Assembly: GCA_003488005.1 (NCBI GenBank)
Contig: DNND01000045.1
Span: forward strand, 2,119-25,169
Length of the DNA: 23,051 nt
Origin: Blastocatellia bacterium
GTDB taxonomy: Bacteria > Acidobacteriota > Blastocatellia > Pyrinomonadales > Pyrinomonadaceae
Direction: 5' to 3'
Both the position numbers and the translations under genes were made by a program. Of the stretch, positions 6,173 through 14,084 are shown in pieces. Every line of letters begins with the position of its first letter. Position 1 is the stretch's first letter. Below the pieces are notes generated by a model. It saw nothing but the letters and a program-made list of their open reading frames with translations, was not told the DNA's origin and ran no database searches.

Positions 6173-7103
6173 TCTTCGGGATCAGCGGCAGCAATTGACC
6201 GTCTTCAAGGGCACGACCCTCTTCGATGCTGTGCGTATCCACAACGAATTGCGTGCGCCGTGTAACTTGCGAGAGCATTTTCTTGATCGTCTTGTCGTCG
6301 AGTTTTGAAACATCCACTCCCGACGATACAAGTTCAGCGCGCAAACGCGCTGGGCGATTCAGGCCACGATCATAAACGTCAGGATAAATGTGTAGCACGC
6401 CGCCTTCGACCACCAGCGTGTCGTAGTTGATATCAACCGGCAGTGGTTCATCTAGCTTTGCGTAGAGTGTTCTAAAACTGTGCTTTGCAGCTGCAATGCG
6501 CTTCGCCGAAATGGGTACCGCGCGGGCCGCAATTATTTTTTCCGAGAGATCGTAAAGCTCTGAACGCAGCACCCGGACACACCCGTGGGAAACCAAATTA
6601 CCGACGTCGTTTGCGCCGGCCGCCTGGTGAATTAGGTAGCTGTTACCGAGCGGAATTTTGATTTTGCCAAGCGGGTTGCGCGGGTCGCTGGCCTTTATTA
6701 CTTCGCCGGGTCGTACTCCTTTATGGCTGCTTACCCAGTCGCTGTCCGGCGGAATCCAGGCCGGGTTCCAAATTACTTCCGTCGCCTCACGTTCGCCGAT
6801 GTAGATGGGATACTCCTTCATACCGACGCCGACGTAGTAAGACTTCACCTCTTTGCCGTTCTGCCAAAGAGTCAAGCGAAAGGAAGGGACATTCAAGGTC
6901 AGACGAATGTCGGGCTGGTTCGGCTCAAAGTCCGCGGTTTCAATATGTCCGCCGGTGAGTCTATCTGAACGTTCGGACTCCGAGCGATCAGCCGCAGTCT
7001 GTGCGTGCACATTGGACCAACCTGGCAACAGCAATATTGAAACGAACAAAGCGGCGCCGGCGATGCGAAGTAACTCCGAGCTCTTTGATTTTTGTTCGCA
7101 CAT
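6150..7103 (-). CDS. L,D-transpeptidase (YkuD domain), exported
   Basis: A 317-aa protein with an N-terminal signal sequence (hydrophobic 12-27, likely cut after VHA at 34). The YkuD catalytic domain spans about 66-200: LTLNVPSFRLTLWQNGK opens it, His159 (YLIH) and the SHGCVR motif at 172-177 follow, and Cys175 is the predicted nucleophile. Such enzymes make 3-3 crosslinks or attach proteins to peptidoglycan in the periplasm. The about 115 residues after the catalytic domain are uncharacterised and may bind substrate. No good SD is seen before ATG 7103, which is the only sensible start. The last eight residues (KKQKAAKS) and the stop are encoded by the heptamer array at 6131-6172, so the C-terminus has been set by repeat DNA. 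Confidence 0.88.
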   Translation of the reverse strand: MCEQKSKSSELLRIAGAALFVSILLLPGWSNVHAQTAADRSESERSDRLTGGHIETADFEPNQPDIRLTLNVPSFRLTLWQNGKEVKSYYVGVGMKEYPIYIGEREATEVIWNPAWIPPDSDWVSSHKGVRPGEVIKASDPRNPLGKIKIPLGNSYLIHQAAGANDVGNLVSHGCVRVLRSELYDLSEKIIAARAVPISAKRIAAAKHSFRTLYAKLDEPLPVDINYDTLVVEGGVLHIYPDVYDRGLNRPARLRAELVSSGVDVSKLDDKTIKKMLSQVTRRTQFVVDTHSIEEGRALEDGQLLPLIPKKQKAAKS

Positions 7104-7501
7104 AGTTCGGTTTGCAACTGCCCTGGACCAATCAGGACAGCCTTATCGGCAATTGAATTCGGGGGATTGGGTGAACCTAGCTTACGGGAGTGGACGACAA
7201 ACTAGCAATCGTTAAGCCTCAGAATTTGCCGAGTGCGTGTATTTGCATTGTGGGTCGACGAATACAGAACCGGAAGCGGTAGCGACCGGGTCGGACAAGC
7301 GATAAACAATACATCCATTTCCTGAATCGCCGAGAACACTCGCTTCCAATCACGGTGAACTCAACACCGCGCGGACCCGGTCGCCACCGCTTCCGGTTCT
7401 GTATTTGTCGACCCACAATAAGGAAAAACAGGCGAGCAGTGCCCGCCTCTAACAAATCCTGACCGACTAACCAGTCACAACAAATAACCGATAGCTGCCG
7501 A
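7104..7501. other. Non-coding gap with inverted repeat
   Basis: This 398-base gap lies between the L,D-transpeptidase start and the stop of the small His/Arg-rich gene, both on the minus strand. It holds the long inverted repeat at 7247-7419. The part adjoining 7104 should include the transpeptidase promoter, but no clear boxes are seen. A 156-residue open frame across this gap (7219-7689) crosses the repeat and the gene in another frame and is not credible. Confidence 0.6.
7247..7419. repeat. Long inverted repeat, 46-base arms
   Basis: The left arm (7247-7292, opening ATTGTGGGTCGACGAATAC) and right arm (7373-7419) are reverse complements with only about two or three mismatches, separated by 80 bases. 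The arms include CAGAACCGGAAGCGGT. The near-identity suggests recent origin or active conversion. No open frame for a transposase lies within it. Confidence 0.9.
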
Positions 7502-7729
7502 TTACATGTTGTGGTTGCCATTCGCTTTGTGCATGCCGCCGCGACGATGCCGGCGATGGCGGCGCCATTGTCCGCGACGATGGCGACGGCCGTGCCTGCC
7601 ATGCATCTCATTCTCGTGCCGTTCCATGGTAGTGCTGCTGTTTGAATTTTGTGCCGAAGCACTTTCAATTGCCAGCCCGCCCAAACCAACTGTGACCATT
7701 AGCGCCAGAACAAAGAAAAACCTTTTCAT
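7502..7729 (-). CDS. Small secreted His/Arg-rich peptide
   Basis: A 75-aa protein starting at ATG 7729, with GAGGAG seven bases upstream. A five-codon longer start is weaker. The signal peptide (MKRFFFVLALMVTVGLGG...) ends in ESASA, with the likely cut after Ala26. The predicted mature peptide of 49 residues contains 8 His and 12 Arg, concentrated in HGRHGRRHRRGQWRRHRRHR. It could bind metal ions or polyanions such as DNA, lipid A or teichoic-type polymers outside the cytoplasmic membrane, but nothing shows which. The repeated CGN/CAY codons suggest expansion of a short 9-base motif. It lies 73 bases upstream of the kinase stop codon's far side, after the large regulator on the same strand, so a shared transcript is possible. 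Confidence 0.7.
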   Translation of the reverse strand: MKRFFFVLALMVTVGLGGLAIESASAQNSNSSTTMERHENEMHGRHGRRHRRGQWRRHRRHRRGGMHKANGNHNM

Positions 7730-7802
7730 ATTTTTGCTCCTCAAGAATTAACTTATGTGTGTCGGGGGAATAGCGGCAATCTATTCTCAACTGGAAGCGA
7801 AG

Positions 7803-10800
7803 TCAACGGTTTTGCAGGACGCCGACCAAGTCGGCCAAACGCAGGGCTTCCGCCTTGAACATCGGCGACTGGCACGCGGCCACCAGCTCCTGATAAACCT
7901 TCAGATGTTCTTCCGCCCGCGCGCCTTTCGCGTTCGCTTTCTCAGTATCGCCATTCGCAACTGCTTCCCGACCCACCGCAAGCAGCGATTCAATGTAGAC
8001 CGGACCGAGCCAAAGCCGGCTCACCGCCGACTCGGTACTGGAAACCAACTCCAACGCTTCAACACATAGCCGTTCGGCTTCTTCCGTTTCACCGCGAGCG
8101 AGTCGCACCTGCGCCAACGTACGGCGGCCTTCGGCCCGCGTGTAAAGCAGGCCCAACGATTCAGCCTGAGTAAAGTTTTCCAGTGCCAGTCGCAAAGCCT
8201 GATCCAGAAAGCTACCGCCGCGCCTGGAAAGAAAGACCGCGTAGTTGCCTTTCATCAAGGCCACCAGTCGAAGTTCGCCGATAGATTCTCCAAGCGCGAT
8301 GCCGTCAACAAACTCGCGCTCCGCTTTTTCACTGTCGAGGTAGGTTGCACACAACGAGGCGCACATGTGGGTCCAGGCGCGGCGCTCGCGCGAATGAATT
8401 CGCTCGGCTATCTCGCGTTCGCGCAGCGAATATTTCAGTCCTTCCGCAACCTCGCCGCGGTTCATCGCATTTTCGCCCAGGTATTCCCAGCCCAGTGCCT
8501 GAGCAACGGGTAAGTTGTGTCTGGTGCCAAATTCGATGACCTTGCGCGCCCAGACATCGCCGTCACTGAACAGTCCCGAATGCTGGTAAGCACCGGCGAG
8601 ATAGCTATACAGCATCGAGATGATTGAACCCGCCTGGGTCGTCACTGTTTCCGCCGCCGCTGCGGGCGCCACCAGGTCAGCAGCGCGCGTCAGCAACTCA
8701 ATCGCTTTCTTGTGATGTCCGGCGAGATGATGAAAGCGTCCTTCGTTCGCCAGTGCGTTGGCAGTCTCCAATGGATGGGTCGCCGGGTCGAGCACGGTCA
8801 ATGCTTCCCCTAAAAGATCTAAGCCGCGCTGATCACCAAGCGTTACTAAAGAACTGGCAGCCTGACATTGCAGGCGCGCGCGTACCTGTGGATCAGTTGT
8901 TAACGCCAGTGCGCGCTCGAAATGTTCGCCGGCCGGCATCATTTCTCCCTGAAGCAAATAAACTTTGCCTATCTCTTCCTCCATCGCCAGTTGTTCATCA
9001 ACCAAATCGAGCGCTTCGGCACAATCGCGCGCTCGCCCCAACGCCACAATTGCTTCGTCAAATGCGGAAACGCGTTCGGCATCGGCGGCGGCCCGTTTCG
9101 CATATTTCAAACCGCTTTCATAATCGGCGGCTTGAATATAATGATGGGCCAACTTTTCGACGGCGCAGTGTGAAGTTGTGGCGGTGCGCCCCAGACCTTC
9201 GGCAGCCTGCCGATGCAAGCGGCGCCGGCGAATAGGGTTCAGTTCTTCATAAAGCACTTCGCGAATTTTGTCGTGAGTAAAAGTAAACGAGTCGCTGCGA
9301 TTGGCGGTGATCAGTTGCGCGCCCACGGCTTCATCCAGGGCATCAAGCAGCGCATCTTCACTCTGCTCTCCGGATGCCGACTGCAACTCGCCAAAAGTGA
9401 AAGTCTTTCCCAGCACGGCGCCCGCGCGCAAGACTTCGTTGGCTTCAGGGCTGACGCGATCGAGTCGACTGCCAATGGCTTCCTTCATGCTTTGGGGAAT
9501 AACCAGTTCGTCGACGTCGCAACGTTGCCAGCGGCCACTCTCGCGGCGCACTGAGCCCTTTTCGATTAGCGCCTTCAGCACTTCTTCAACGAAGAAAGGG
9601 TTGCCCTCCGTCTCGCGAAACACGGCGTCGGTGAAATCTCCGCTAACATTTTCGCCGAGCAAAGCGCCTAGTTGCGCCGAAGTTTCTGCCGCATCAAAAC
9701 GCTTGAGCATGATGCGCGTCACCAGCCGTTCGCGGTTCCAGTCAACCAAAGATTTAGCCAACGGATGCGCGCGATCCAATTCAGTTTCACGATAAGCGCC
9801 AAGGATTAGCACGCGTTCCTCGCGGAGTTGGCGCAGCAGATGCCCCAACAGCCAAAGCGTGCTGCGGTCGGCCCAGTGCAAATCGTCGGCGTAGAAAAGC
9901 AGGCCTTTGGCACCGGCGAGATTCACAAAAACTTTTACCACCGCATCGAAGAAAAGCAGGCGCTCTTCATGCGCCGGCAGTTCCGCTCGTTCCGGAAATG
10001 GCCCAAGCCGGGTTTGAATTTCGGGGGCGAGCTTCGCAATCTGCGGCGCCGTGTCGCCCAGTTTCGCACGCAGGGCAGCATCGTCTTTTTCTTCGCGGAC
10101 CAGACGACGAAAGGCTTCGACGAAAGGAAGATAGGGCGTGGTGGCTTCGTATTCGTAGCAGCCGCCTGACAAAACGACGGCGCCGTCGACGGAAGCACGG
10201 ATTGTGACTTCGCGCGCCAGCCGCGTCTTGCCGGCGCCTGGCTCACCACTGAAAAGCACAGCATGGCCATGGCCTTCACGCGCGCGATGCCACAACTCGA
10301 TCGCCTCGGTCAGTTCAACGCTACGGCCCACCAAACGTCCGCGCGAAAGGGCATCAAGGATCGCGACGGTGGCAACTGCTTCCTCATCGGTGGCGAATTC
10401 CTCGGCAGTTAACGAATCACGCAATGCGATCCCTGTTTCCGCGGCCGTGGCAAAACGTTGCGCCGGATCTTTCGACAGCAGCCGCAGGATAATGGCCTCA
10501 AGCGCGCGCGGCAGATCGGGACGCAACACACGCGGCGGCACGACTGAAGCGTGAACGTGTTGCGAAACTACTGAAAGCGGATCGTCGCCAATAAATGGCA
10601 GCCGCCCCGTCGTCATTTCATAAAGCAGGACGCCCAGCGCATACAGATCGGTGCGGCCATCGACGGTCTGGCCCAATGCCTGCTCGGGCGCCATGTAGGA
10701 GGCCGTGCCCACAATCAGACCCGCGCGTGAAATGCGCGCGGCATCGGCAGGCAAAGCAAGCCCGAGATCGGCGAGCTTTACACTGCCGTCGAGACTTGAT

Positions 10801-11273
10801 GACAGCAACACATTGTCAGGTTTCAGATCGCGATGAACGATGTTATTGGCGTGCGCGTGCCCCAGTGCGGCGCAGAGCTGGCCGGCTATCTCGATGACGC
10901 GGGACAATTCCGCCGGCCGCGACTTCGCGAGACTGGGACCTTGCGCCAACTCCATCACGAAGAAGGGCGCGCCATTCGCTTCGCCGACGTCGTGAACTGA
11001 GATGATATGGGGATGATTGAGCGCGGCGGCAGCGCGAGCTTCACGCATTAAGCGCTGGCGAGCTTCAACCGAAGAGGTAGCAGTCGGCAAGACTTTCACT
11101 GCCACTTCGCGGTGCAACTCCAGGTCGGTGGCGCGATAGACGATGCCCATGCCGCCGCGACCGATTTCACTGTCGAGGCGATAGCGCTCGCGCAGTATTG
11201 ATCCCGGCACGATGGCGCTGTTGACGACAGCGTCGCGGCTGAGAATGCGCGTGGCTTGCGAATCGTCGTTCAT
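7803..11273 (-). CDS. Ser/Thr protein kinase-AAA ATPase-TPR regulator
   Basis: A 1156-aa cytoplasmic signalling protein with three parts. Residues about 31-290 form a Pkn2-type kinase: glycine loop GRGGMGIVY, Lys60 in VAVK, Glu78, catalytic HRDLKPDN (147-154), metal-binding DLG (169-171, in place of the usual DFG) and APE (195-197). Residues about 310-700 form a STAND/AAA_16-like NTPase: Walker A GEPGAGKT (343-350) and Walker B LLFYADDLHWAD (458-469). The remainder (about 690-1156) is made of helical TPR-like repeats that would bind a ligand or partner. There is no transmembrane segment and no LuxR or cyclase domain, so output is probably phosphorylation gated by NTPase assembly. All key kinase residues are present. 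The SD before ATG 11273 is weak (GGTGA). No neighbouring phosphatase or target is obvious. Confidence 0.92.
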   Translation of the reverse strand: MNDDSQATRILSRDAVVNSAIVPGSILRERYRLDSEIGRGGMGIVYRATDLELHREVAVKVLPTATSSVEARQRLMREARAAAALNHPHIISVHDVGEANGAPFFVMELAQGPSLAKSRPAELSRVIEIAGQLCAALGHAHANNIVHRDLKPDNVLLSSSLDGSVKLADLGLALPADAARISRAGLIVGTASYMAPEQALGQTVDGRTDLYALGVLLYEMTTGRLPFIGDDPLSVVSQHVHASVVPPRVLRPDLPRALEAIILRLLSKDPAQRFATAAETGIALRDSLTAEEFATDEEAVATVAILDALSRGRLVGRSVELTEAIELWHRAREGHGHAVLFSGEPGAGKTRLAREVTIRASVDGAVVLSGGCYEYEATTPYLPFVEAFRRLVREEKDDAALRAKLGDTAPQIAKLAPEIQTRLGPFPERAELPAHEERLLFFDAVVKVFVNLAGAKGLLFYADDLHWADRSTLWLLGHLLRQLREERVLILGAYRETELDRAHPLAKSLVDWNRERLVTRIMLKRFDAAETSAQLGALLGENVSGDFTDAVFRETEGNPFFVEEVLKALIEKGSVRRESGRWQRCDVDELVIPQSMKEAIGSRLDRVSPEANEVLRAGAVLGKTFTFGELQSASGEQSEDALLDALDEAVGAQLITANRSDSFTFTHDKIREVLYEELNPIRRRRLHRQAAEGLGRTATTSHCAVEKLAHHYIQAADYESGLKYAKRAAADAERVSAFDEAIVALGRARDCAEALDLVDEQLAMEEEIGKVYLLQGEMMPAGEHFERALALTTDPQVRARLQCQAASSLVTLGDQRGLDLLGEALTVLDPATHPLETANALANEGRFHHLAGHHKKAIELLTRAADLVAPAAAAETVTTQAGSIISMLYSYLAGAYQHSGLFSDGDVWARKVIEFGTRHNLPVAQALGWEYLGENAMNRGEVAEGLKYSLREREIAERIHSRERRAWTHMCASLCATYLDSEKAEREFVDGIALGESIGELRLVALMKGNYAVFLSRRGGSFLDQALRLALENFTQAESLGLLYTRAEGRRTLAQVRLARGETEEAERLCVEALELVSSTESAVSRLWLGPVYIESLLAVGREAVANGDTEKANAKGARAEEHLKVYQELVAACQSPMFKAEALRLADLVGVLQNR

Positions 11274-11335
11274 TTATTCACCAAGACTCTTTCGGCCAGT
11301 ACCGCAGTTTTTAGTAATTTCTGATCAAGTTTCTT

Positions 11336-11526
11336 CGACGCGTGGCGTCGGTACGAGTTTAGCCCGGCGTTTCAACGCCGGGAACGAGCGGTTAGCCGGC
11401 CGTGTCGCGTAGCGACATTTGAATTGGCCCGGTTTTCAGCCGTCGCTACGCGACTTGAACACTTCGTTGGCCTTTCCCGGCCTTGAAAGGCCGGGGCTAA
11501 ATTCGGGTTGACGCTACGCGTCGGAA
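11336..11526. repeat. Nested multi-hairpin inverted repeat
   Basis: Four palindromic blocks lie in mirror order. CCCGGCGTT-TC-AACGCCGGG (11363-11382) mirrors CCCGGCCTT-GA-AAGGCCGGG (11476-11495). TGTCGC-GTA-GCGACA (11403-11417) mirrors GTCGC-TAC-GCGAC (11442-11454). Outer GACGCG/CGCGTC blocks flank them. The region can fold either as separate hairpins or as one large cruciform. It fills the gap between the kinase start and the DinB stop. Confidence 0.85.
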
Positions 11527-11534
11527 GCTAAAAT

Positions 11535-12059
11535 CTATGCCACTTTCGTCAGGTACTTCTCCTCGAGCACCGCTGTGTGATGCGCAACGTGCCCGGCGAG
11601 GATGTAGGCGAGCGCGCGCACGGTAACTCGATTGCCGCTGGCGATTCCGCTGCGCAACCAGGCATCGTCAGGCAAGTTCCGGAAGAAAGTGAGCGTGCTT
11701 TCGCGAACGGCGCGAAAGTCCTGAACATGACTCGCCCACGAATAGTCATCAGCATTGGCGGTCGCAGCAGCTACTTCCTGATCGTATCCCGGCAGCTCAT
11801 CGGGAAAACCGCGTGCGAACCAAACCGCGCGAAAAAGAAAGACGCGCTCGCCGTCGTTCACATGATTCAGCAACTGGCGCATGGACCACTTGTCCGGTGC
11901 GTAGCGGTAATGGGACTGTTCCTCGGAAATAGCCTGCAGAAAGTTGACTGTGTCTATCAGTTGGCTTTCCAGTACAGCCTCAATGTCGTCGCTGCTTATG
12001 CGATCGATGTAGAGAGAGTACGAGGGAGCTGCTTCGTTTGCTTCAGGACGTCCAATCAT
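11535..12059 (-). CDS. DinB-like metal-binding protein
   Basis: A 174-aa protein of the DinB/YfiT four-helix superfamily. The predicted metal ligands are His66 (LLNHVNDGERVF), His157 and His161 (AGHVAHHTAVLEEKYL). The FLQAISEEQSHYRYAPDKWSMRQLLNHV block is the standard first-half signature. Members include thiol-dependent transferases and proteins of unknown reaction; the substrate here (bacillithiol, mycothiol, glutathione or other) cannot be told. The ATG at 12059 is preceded by CCGGAGA at suitable spacing. Just upstream of that SD starts the largest heptamer array in the window, which occupies the whole gap to the MauE-thioredoxin gene on the same strand. Confidence 0.85.
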   Translation of the reverse strand: MIGRPEANEAAPSYSLYIDRISSDDIEAVLESQLIDTVNFLQAISEEQSHYRYAPDKWSMRQLLNHVNDGERVFLFRAVWFARGFPDELPGYDQEVAAATANADDYSWASHVQDFRAVRESTLTFFRNLPDDAWLRSGIASGNRVTVRALAYILAGHVAHHTAVLEEKYLTKVA

Positions 12060-12070
12060 ATGCGTCTCCG

Positions 12071-12231
12071 GTGAATCGTAAATCGTAAATCGTAAATCGT
12101 GAATCTGGAATCTTGAATCTTGAATCTGGAATCTTGAATCTGGAATCTCGAATCTTGAATCTGGAATCTGGAATCGTGAATCTGGAATCTGGAATCTTGC
12201 CTTCCGCCTACTGCCTACTGCCTTCTGCCTT
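12071..12231. repeat. 23-unit heptamer array, longest in window
   Basis: 161 bases equal exactly 23 units of 7 with no slip. Eighteen units of the form NNRAATC (GTGAATC, GTAAATC x3, GTGAATC, then TGGAATC/TTGAATC mixtures) fill 12071-12196. Five units of the TGCC type (TTGCCTT, CCGCCTA, CTGCCTA, CTGCCTT, CTGCCTT) fill 12197-12231. The last four units lie within the 3' end of the MauE-thioredoxin gene. The lower end stops 12 bases before the DinB start codon. Confidence 0.95.
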
Positions 12232-13212
12232 TTCCCGTCCGCCGTTAGCGTTTCCCAACACGTTGCTCAAGAGCGCCCGTATCTCGTCACCGCCGGTAGC
12301 AACCCGGCTTGCGATTCGACCGTCAGGACTAACCACCACTCCGGTTGGTGTGGCCAGTCCGCCGTATTTTTCGCCAACCTCGCGTTCCTTTTGTAAAAGC
12401 ACCTCGCCCAGGCTGTTGCGTGCCACATTCACAAAGTTGTCCTTGATCGTGCCGCGCGTAATTACCGCAATTGTCAGTTGATCCTGATGCGCCTCCTGCC
12501 ATTCTTTGATCTCCTTGAAGATCACGATGCATGGCCCGCAGTGTGGACTGGTGAAAAGCAGCAACAAAGGTTTGCCATGTTCCAGCAACGACATGAGCGA
12601 TCGGGAGCCGCCGTGATAAGCGGGCAACTCAAAGTCGGGAGCGACGGAGTCGATCGGCAAGCCCTCGGGCCCAACCCTCGCCGCAAGTGCTTTGCGATGG
12701 CGCAGCTGGAAAAAAATAAACACAGCGACAATGACTGCCACAGCCGAGGCCAGTAACGCCCACCCAATGCCGCTCAGCGTCCCCAGAGTAGAAACAATGT
12801 CCGGACTGGCGCTAAGAGTTGCTTGCCAGAAAACAAACGCGGCGCCGAGCGCGAAAATTATATTGCGCACCAGCGTGGGCCAGCCAAGCGGGCGCGAATA
12901 GAGTTGGCCAAAACAATGGCAATCATGCGTTTGGCCACGGGCCAGGTTCACACCGATCGCCACAATGAAAACGCCGAGCAACAAGAGCCCGCTGAGGGAA
13001 CTAACGGCTGTGGTCGCACTGAAAAGTAAACCGATCGCAATTGCCAGTTCGACGAAAGGAAGGATAAGGGCGACAGCAGGCGCGAATGCTTTGGGCGCAC
13101 CGAAATTCTTCACGGCTTCCCGCGTGCCGTCCTGGTCCATCAGTTTGGTAATGCCAGCCAGGCTGAACACAACGCTGAGAGCGACGCGAACGAGTACGAT
13201 TATCAGCGGCAT
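12208..13212 (-). CDS. MauE-type membrane domain fused to thioredoxin-like domain
   Basis: A 334-aa protein. Residues 1-170 hold about five membrane helices of the MauE/DoxX-like family, including the DCHCFGQL motif (Cys98, Cys100), a candidate quinone-linked or dithiol redox site. Residues about 185-320 are a redoxin/TlpA-like domain opening VAPDFELP, with active site CGPC (225-228) and cis-Pro289 (ATPTG). A fusion of this kind probably passes electrons between membrane and thiols of exported proteins, as MauE/MauD do in methylamine dehydrogenase maturation; the actual client is unknown. It starts 14 bases after the methyltransferase stop on the same strand, so the two are likely co-transcribed. 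The final residues EKAEGSRQ and the stop are written by TGCC-type heptamers, after a natural-looking end near GNANGG. Confidence 0.87.
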   Translation of the reverse strand: MPLIIVLVRVALSVVFSLAGITKLMDQDGTREAVKNFGAPKAFAPAVALILPFVELAIAIGLLFSATTAVSSLSGLLLLGVFIVAIGVNLARGQTHDCHCFGQLYSRPLGWPTLVRNIIFALGAAFVFWQATLSASPDIVSTLGTLSGIGWALLASAVAVIVAVFIFFQLRHRKALAARVGPEGLPIDSVAPDFELPAYHGGSRSLMSLLEHGKPLLLLFTSPHCGPCIVIFKEIKEWQEAHQDQLTIAVITRGTIKDNFVNVARNSLGEVLLQKEREVGEKYGGLATPTGVVVSPDGRIASRVATGGDEIRALLSNVLGNANGGREKAEGSRQ

Positions 13213-13226
13213 AAAAGAGTCAATTA

Positions 13227-14084
13227 TTAGTTATTAGCGCTTGAGACATTTTCGAGCAAGCAGGCGCCGCTCCAGGGACGGTTGGCCTGAAACGCGTCGG
13301 ACTTTTGCAGGCGATAAAAGAAACTTAACATGAGCGGCAGGCGTTTCAAACTGCCCGCAGTTTGAAACATTGAGCGCACCTCACGCGTCAGCCAACCGTG
13401 GGCCTTGAAAAACTCCGGGCCTTCAGGCGGCGCAAATTTCAGCGGCGCTGACGCCTGTGCCAGCGGCTGGCCCATCTTCTTCTGCATCATCTTGAGCAAA
13501 CCCGGCGAAGCCAGGTCAAGCAGCCAGTACTTGAACGATGACTGCTGCGACAGATCTTTCGCAAGCTCGCCCACCGCTTCGGTGGTGAAGTAGATTATCA
13601 ACCCCTCGCTGATAATCAGCGCTTGCCGCGTGTTGGCGCCGAGCCGGCTAAACAGATCCCGCCGCGCCGCCACGTCCGCAAGATCGAGTCGCACGCGTTC
13701 CAGCGCACAACGTGGCTGCTCGTCCTTTAATAGTTCTTCCTTATAATCGGTTATCTCGGGCAAATCGACTTCAATCCATTTCAAGGCAGGCGGCAGCGTC
13801 AGGCGATAAGGGCGCGCATCGAGGCCTGCGGCGAGGTTGACTACCACATCGCAACCCGCGGCAATCTGTTCGTTGATGAACTGATCGAAAACGTAGGTGC
13901 GGGCAAACCAGGCCCAGGCATTCTTTTCGCTGAAGGTTAGCGACCGGGCGATCTGTTCGCCACGCTCGCCGGCAAGGCGGCGCGCAAACGGATCGCGGAA
14001 GAGGGGGTCCTCACGTTCAGACTCGCGTGCGCGATAAATCGCAGCGAGCAAGGCGGTATCGGAAATATTTCGGATCAAAGTCAT
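13227..14084 (-). CDS. SAM-dependent methyltransferase, TIGR00027/leucine carboxyl type
   Basis: A 285-aa protein of the LCM-like (TIGR00027) methyltransferase family. Hallmarks are the RDPFARRLAG block near the N-terminus, motif I VVNLAAGLDARPYRL, acidic EVDLPEI (motif II), VRLDLAD, and IISEGLIIYFTTEAV. Members methylate carboxyl groups in secondary metabolism or remain uncharacterised, and the substrate is unknown here. I place the start at ATG 14084 because the 39 extra residues of the longer frame (MFTAEAQRTQRTHRQ...) are translated from the dispersed inverted repeat at 14141-14274. The SD is poor either way. It shares a probable operon with the MauE-thioredoxin fusion, but a functional link is not evident. 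Confidence 0.85.
   Translation of the reverse strand: MTLIRNISDTALLAAIYRARESEREDPLFRDPFARRLAGERGEQIARSLTFSEKNAWAWFARTYVFDQFINEQIAAGCDVVVNLAAGLDARPYRLTLPPALKWIEVDLPEITDYKEELLKDEQPRCALERVRLDLADVAARRDLFSRLGANTRQALIISEGLIIYFTTEAVGELAKDLSQQSSFKYWLLDLASPGLLKMMQKKMGQPLAQASAPLKFAPPEGPEFFKAHGWLTREVRSMFQTAGSLKRLPLMLSFFYRLQKSDAFQANRPWSGACLLENVSSANN

Noticed and set aside
7247..7419. Insertion sequence with its own transposase
   Set aside because: Terminal-style inverted repeats are present, but only about 80 bases lie between them, too short for any transposase.
7219..7689. 156-aa open frame on the minus strand
   Set aside because: It crosses a near-perfect inverted repeat and overlaps the SD-supported secreted peptide gene in another frame; no domain is visible.
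8624..9235. 203-aa open frame opposite the kinase/TPR gene
   Set aside because: It is antisense to a clear coding region; composition (Arg/Pro/Ser-rich) is typical of a shadow frame.
9301..9795. 164-aa open frame opposite the ATPase domain
   Set aside because: Shadow of the kinase/ATPase gene; Ser/Arg-rich, no motif or SD.
11577..12074. 165-aa plus-strand open frame opposite DinB
   Set aside because: The DinB frame has conserved metal His residues and an SD, while this one has neither domain nor start signal.
12071..12231. CRISPR array
   Set aside because: Units are 7 bases, tandem, without unique spacers, and no cas gene is present.
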